DNA from: Flavobacteriaceae bacterium
GTDB lineage: Bacteria; Bacteroidota; Bacteroidia; Flavobacteriales; Flavobacteriaceae
Reading direction: 5' to 3'
DNA: 18,879 bases
Assembly: GCA_947472705.1 (NCBI GenBank)
Contig: CANJDA010000026.1
Location: forward strand, 1 to 18,879
The notes below the pieces were generated by a model. That model made no database searches, was not told where the DNA came from, and was given only the letters and a program-made list of their open reading frames with translations. How positions within the stretch are numbered: position 1 is the stretch's first letter; the number at the start of each line of letters is the position of its first letter. Positions 15,931 to 18,879 of this stretch are shown one piece after another. The position numbers were made by a program, and so were the translations under genes.

Positions 15931-16991
15931 TATATCTTTTGGGTTGTTGCTTGATATATTTGCGTTAAAATGTCGTTGATGTTATATTTCCAAGTCCAAT
16001 CTGGGTAATGTGCTTTGAATTTAGAAACATTGCTAATCCACCAAATGTGATCTCCAATTCGGTTGGTTTCAGAATATTCATAATTCATTGGTTTTCCTGT
16101 TATGGCTTCACACATTTCAATAGCTTCGGCCATCGAACAGTTCGAATGTCTTCCACCACCAGCATTATACACTTCTCCTTGTCTTGGGTTTTGATAAAAA
16201 TGCCAAAACATATTAACCAAATCCCAGCTGTGAATATTGTCTCTAACTTGCTTTCCTTGGTAGCCAAAAACGGTGTATTTATCTCCAGTAATAGCACATT
16301 TCATCAAATAAGACAAAAATCCGTGCAACTGTGTCCCCGAATGATTTGGACCAGTTAAACATCCGCCACGGAAAACACCTGTATTCATTCCAAAATACTT
16401 TCCATATTCCTGAACTAAAATATCAGCAGCAACCTTTGAAGCTCCAAAAAGTGAATGTTTGGTTTGATCTATACTCATCAACTCATCAATTCCTTCATTG
16501 AAATAAGGATGCGATTCGTCGATTTCCCAACGTTTATCCAATTCAACCAAAGGAAGATAATTCGGTGTATCTCCATAAACCTTGTTTGTAGATGTGAAAA
16601 TAAAGGTTGCTTCAGAACAGTGCAAACGTGTCATTTCAAGCATGTTCAAGGTACCGTTGGCATTTACAGTAAAATCGGTCAATGGTTCTCTTGCTGCCCA
16701 ATCATGACTTGGTTGAGCGGCTGTATGAACAATCAATTTGATGTCTGTGTTGTATTTTGAAAACAGCTTTTCGAGTTCATCAACATTTCGAATATCTATA
16801 GCATGATGTTCAAAGTTGGGGACTTCTTTGACTAATTTTTGCGTATTCCATTCTGTAGAAGCATTTTCGCCAAAAAAGACCTGACGCATGTTGTTGTCTA
16901 TCCCGATAATTTTGTCAAATTTATCAGCAAAAAAAGCAACCGATTCGCTTCCTATTAACCCTGATGAACCTGTTATGATGCAAATATTCAT
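15930..16991 (-). CDS. NAD-dependent sugar epimerase/dehydratase family SDR, CDP-paratose 2-epimerase (Tyv)-like, with Phe at the catalytic Tyr
   Basis: 353-residue extended SDR. NAD-binding motif GSSGLIG spans residues 8-14; the sugar-nucleotide side has TSTNKVYGD (133-141), a stretch shared with Tyv (CDP-paratose 2-epimerase), and GKQVRDNIH (246-254) also as in Tyv. The YxxxK position reads F182GASK186 instead of YxxxK: the codon is TTT in the DNA, so it is not a reading error. From memory I believe a widespread subgroup of these proteins has the same SLFGASK stretch, so this may be a family trait and the chemistry may not need the Tyr. The substrate is unknown. It lies 11 bp after a paralogue of the same length (353 aa) and its stop overlaps the DPM1-like gene by one base, so the pair probably makes or modifies the sugar nucleotide used by that enzyme. 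Confidence 0.82.
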   Translation of the reverse strand: MNICIITGSSGLIGSESVAFFADKFDKIIGIDNNMRQVFFGENASTEWNTQKLVKEVPNFEHHAIDIRNVDELEKLFSKYNTDIKLIVHTAAQPSHDWAAREPLTDFTVNANGTLNMLEMTRLHCSEATFIFTSTNKVYGDTPNYLPLVELDKRWEIDESHPYFNEGIDELMSIDQTKHSLFGASKVAADILVQEYGKYFGMNTGVFRGGCLTGPNHSGTQLHGFLSYLMKCAITGDKYTVFGYQGKQVRDNIHSWDLVNMFWHFYQNPRQGEVYNAGGGRHSNCSMAEAIEMCEAITGKPMNYEYSETNRIGDHIWWISNVSKFKAHYPDWTWKYNINDILTQIYQATTQKI

Positions 16992-17002
16992 TTTCTTTTT
17001 TA

Positions 17003-18064
17003 TTACTTTAATATCGTTTCTAATTGTTTTTCGTTTTCTTTAATCCAATCATAAATATTCTGAAAAATTGTTTCCACAGATTTTTTAGGTTTCCAACCAA
17101 TCTCACTTTCAATTCTGGAATTGTCGGTTATATATATTCGCAAATCTGCTGTTCTGGTTTCTTTTTCAGACGCGATTGAAATTGTGTTTCCTGTTATCAT
17201 TTCACAGATTTTGGTCATTTCCAACAAAGATGCGCTGTTTTCCAATCCACCTCCAACATTATAAATTTTTCCGTTGAATTTTTCAATTTGATGTATTTGT
17301 AAATCGATTAATTCGACTAAATCATCTACATGAAGAATATCTCGGACTTGTTTTCCTGTACCGCCATATCCTATATATTTTAACGATTGGTTCCAAAAAT
17401 GTTTTGCCATCCAAAGAGTAACAACGCCTTGATCCGTTTTTCCCATTTGTCTTGGTCCGGCAATAACTCCAAATCTCGTAACCGCAGCTTGCAATCCATA
17501 AAAGGCAGCATATTCCTGAATAAAAAGTTCCGATGCTAATTTGGTTGTACCATAAAAAGAACGCGCACCTTCCAAAGACAATTCTTCAGAAATTCCCTTA
17601 GGTGAAATTCCTTTTGTGTATTGATTTTCGTCAAATGCAAATCGTGTTTCCTGTTCGTTGAAATTAGCATCTTCTATCCAATTAATTGGATAAACCCTGC
17701 TTGTAGATAAAAATATAAGTTTGGCTTTGTTTTTTAAACATGCATTAAAACAATTGATTGAACCGTATAAATTGTTATTGATAACATAAGTTGGGTCCGA
17801 ATCTAAACCTGCAGTAACAGATGGTTCTGCCGAAGCTTCTACCAAAACATCAAAGTTTCCTATTGCTGATAAATCTTCATTATTTCTGATATCTCCATGA
17901 AAAAATGGAATTCCCTGTTTTTGAAAATCAGCTAAATTCAGCTCTGAACCTCTTCTTTTTAAATTGTCAAAAGCAACGATTTCGTAAGATGGATATTTAG
18001 TCTTTAGCTGTAAACAAAGTGTTGAACCTACAAATCCTGCACCACCAGTAACTACTATTTTCAT
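17003..18064 (-). CDS. NAD-dependent sugar epimerase/dehydratase family SDR, Tyv-like, with intact YxxxK
   Basis: 353-residue extended SDR. NAD-binding motif TGGAGFVG (6-13), DN at 33-34 for NAD specificity, LSTSRVYP (119-126) as catalytic Ser/Thr segment, and Y171GTTK175 as the active-site pair. GKQVRDILH (237-245), YNVGGG and the RTADLRIY stretch near the C-terminus resemble CDP-paratose 2-epimerase and related epimerases. It is a paralogue of the next gene, with the same length and the same KQVRD-x-x-H element. The probable role is epimerisation or reduction/dehydration of a nucleotide-activated (deoxy)hexose; substrate and product cannot be named. The ATG overlaps the stop of the rmlD-like gene in an ATGA arrangement, and the next gene follows after 11 bp, so the cassette is translationally coupled. 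Confidence 0.84.
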   Translation of the reverse strand: MKIVVTGGAGFVGSTLCLQLKTKYPSYEIVAFDNLKRRGSELNLADFQKQGIPFFHGDIRNNEDLSAIGNFDVLVEASAEPSVTAGLDSDPTYVINNNLYGSINCFNACLKNKAKLIFLSTSRVYPINWIEDANFNEQETRFAFDENQYTKGISPKGISEELSLEGARSFYGTTKLASELFIQEYAAFYGLQAAVTRFGVIAGPRQMGKTDQGVVTLWMAKHFWNQSLKYIGYGGTGKQVRDILHVDDLVELIDLQIHQIEKFNGKIYNVGGGLENSASLLEMTKICEMITGNTISIASEKETRTADLRIYITDNSRIESEIGWKPKKSVETIFQNIYDWIKENEKQLETILK

Positions 18065-18879
18065 ATTGTGATTGTTTTTAAACTGTCTTCCCAGTTTTTA
18101 ATTTCTAGTCCAAAAGTATTCTTGATTTTAGTTTTATCCAAAACACTATAAACAGGCCTTTTTGCTGAAGTTGGGTAACTTGAAGTTGGGATGGGTTCTA
18201 AGTCTATTTGAATTGTATTTATTTCAAATATTTTTTGGGCAAATTCAAACCAACTACATTGTCCTTCATTACTGAAATTATAAATCCCATAACGTTCTTT
18301 TGATGAGTGTTTATGTTGAAAATCAATCATTTTTAATAATGCGTTGGCTAAATCTAACGCATTGGTTGGAGTTCCTACTTGATCATTCACAATTGAAAGC
18401 GAATCGCGTTCCGATGCCAATCGCAACATAGTTTTCATAAAGTTAGAACCAAATTGTGAATAAACCCATGAGGTTCTGAGGATAAAATACTCATCAAAAA
18501 CAGCTTGAATAGCATTTTCACCATCGAGTTTAGTTTGACCATAAACTCCAGTTGGATTTGGAATGTCATTCTCGCCGTAAGGCGTATTTTTTTTGCCATC
18601 AAAAACAAAATCGGTAGAGACGTGAAATAAAACGGTATGATACTTTTTACAAACGACAGCTAAGTTTTGAACTCCAATAGCATTGATTAAATGAGCTTTT
18701 TTGGGTTCACTTTCAGCTCTGTCGACAGCTGTATAAGCAGCAGCATTAATACAATATTGAGGTTTATAATGGTAAAATACAGATTTACAATTTTCGAAAT
18801 TTGTAATATCTAAACTTTTAGAATCACAAAAAATAAATTGAATTTCCGGATAATTAGACGCTATATGCTTTAAGCTTTG
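18061..18879 (-). CDS. rfbD: dTDP-4-dehydrorhamnose reductase, N-terminus cut by window edge
   Basis: The minus-strand frame is open to the right edge and gives 272 residues starting at about residue 15 of the normal protein; the Met at 18438 is internal. It lacks only the first beta strand and NAD(P)-binding GxxGxxG segment. In fragment numbering the visible family marks are NAAAYTAVDRAE (45-56), VSTDFVFDG (87-95), Y113GQTK117 (catalytic YxxxK), ILRTSWVYS, and DQVGTPT with the C-terminal KRPVYSVLD. RmlD reduces dTDP-4-dehydro-L-rhamnose to dTDP-L-rhamnose in the cytoplasm. Its stop overlaps the start of the next SDR (ATGA). rmlA, rmlB and rmlC are not in the window and may lie beyond the right edge; alternatively the reductase could serve a different deoxysugar route together with the two SDRs. 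Confidence 0.92.
   Translation of the reverse strand, partial: QSLKHIASNYPEIQFIFCDSKSLDITNFENCKSVFYHYKPQYCINAAAYTAVDRAESEPKKAHLINAIGVQNLAVVCKKYHTVLFHVSTDFVFDGKKNTPYGENDIPNPTGVYGQTKLDGENAIQAVFDEYFILRTSWVYSQFGSNFMKTMLRLASERDSLSIVNDQVGTPTNALDLANALLKMIDFQHKHSSKERYGIYNFSNEGQCSWFEFAQKIFEINTIQIDLEPIPTSSYPTSAKRPVYSVLDKTKIKNTFGLEIKNWEDSLKTITI

Noticed and set aside
16008..16760. Plus-strand reading frames of 101 and 116 residues (and a 65-residue minus frame) inside the first SDR gene
   Set aside because: They lie wholly within a gene with clear SDR motifs and have low-complexity, unlikely sequences.
18436..18438. ATG at 18438 as start of a short 125-residue protein
   Set aside because: The frame stays open to the window edge and encodes clear RmlD motifs (STDFVFDG, YGQTK), so this Met is internal to a larger gene.
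1..18879. CRISPR arrays, tRNA or rRNA genes, insertion sequences, integrases, toxin-antitoxin genes
   Set aside because: No regularly spaced repeats, no tRNA-like cloverleaf noticed on reading, and all long reading frames are accounted for by glycan genes or the lipoprotein.

Overview
The window is AT-rich and looks like a Flavobacteriaceae (Bacteroidota) chromosome, probably Flavobacterium or a close relative. The reasons are the gene content, few recognisable Shine-Dalgarno sequences, several TAnnTTTG-type -7 promoter elements, and a lipoprotein whose cysteine is followed by a charged K-D-E-K-D stretch like the surface-export signals of this phylum. Taxonomy is an inference from these features.

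The whole window is a surface polysaccharide (O-antigen or capsule/EPS) biosynthesis locus of the Wzx/Wzy type. There are no RNA genes, CRISPR arrays, transposases or phage genes. Left to right: (1) a 5'-truncated CapK-family adenylate-forming enzyme and a WbuB/WcaI-like GT4 glycosyltransferase on the + strand. (2) A minus-strand operon, read from about 6.96 kb down to 2.15 kb: DUF1972 glycosyltransferase, O-antigen ligase/polymerase-like membrane protein, UDP-glucuronate decarboxylase (UDP-xylose synthase type) and a WcaJ/WbaP-type initiating phosphoglycosyltransferase. (3) A GT4 glycosyltransferase (minus) and wecB, UDP-GlcNAc 2-epimerase (plus), divergent from a 78-bp spacer. (4) A very AT-rich minus-strand module: Wzx flippase, GT2 glycosyltransferase and a second Wzy/WaaL-like protein. 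(5) A small lipoprotein gene with its own -7 element and a strong perfect-stem terminator, lying between modules 4 and 6. (6) A tightly packed minus-strand cassette read from the right edge: partial rmlD/rfbD (dTDP-4-dehydrorhamnose reductase), two tandem paralogous SDR enzymes, a DPM1-like GT2 and a GT39 (PMT/ArnT-like) membrane glycosyltransferase.

Together the genes suggest this scheme. The phosphoglycosyltransferase loads the first sugar on undecaprenyl phosphate. The GT4 and GT2 enzymes extend it with sugars that may include ManNAc (wecB), xylose (UXS) and rhamnose or another deoxysugar (rmlD and the SDRs). Wzx flips the unit, and the two Wzy/WaaL-like proteins polymerise it and/or ligate it to lipid A core. 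The DPM1-like GT2 probably makes a polyprenyl-phosphate sugar that the GT39 enzyme uses in the periplasm to decorate the glycan or another acceptor.

The points most worth following are the SDR-SDR-DPM-GT39 cassette, in which one SDR carries Phe in place of the catalytic Tyr and the GT39 has a C-terminal beta-rich domain resembling a carbohydrate-binding module, and the terminator-isolated lipoprotein beside it.
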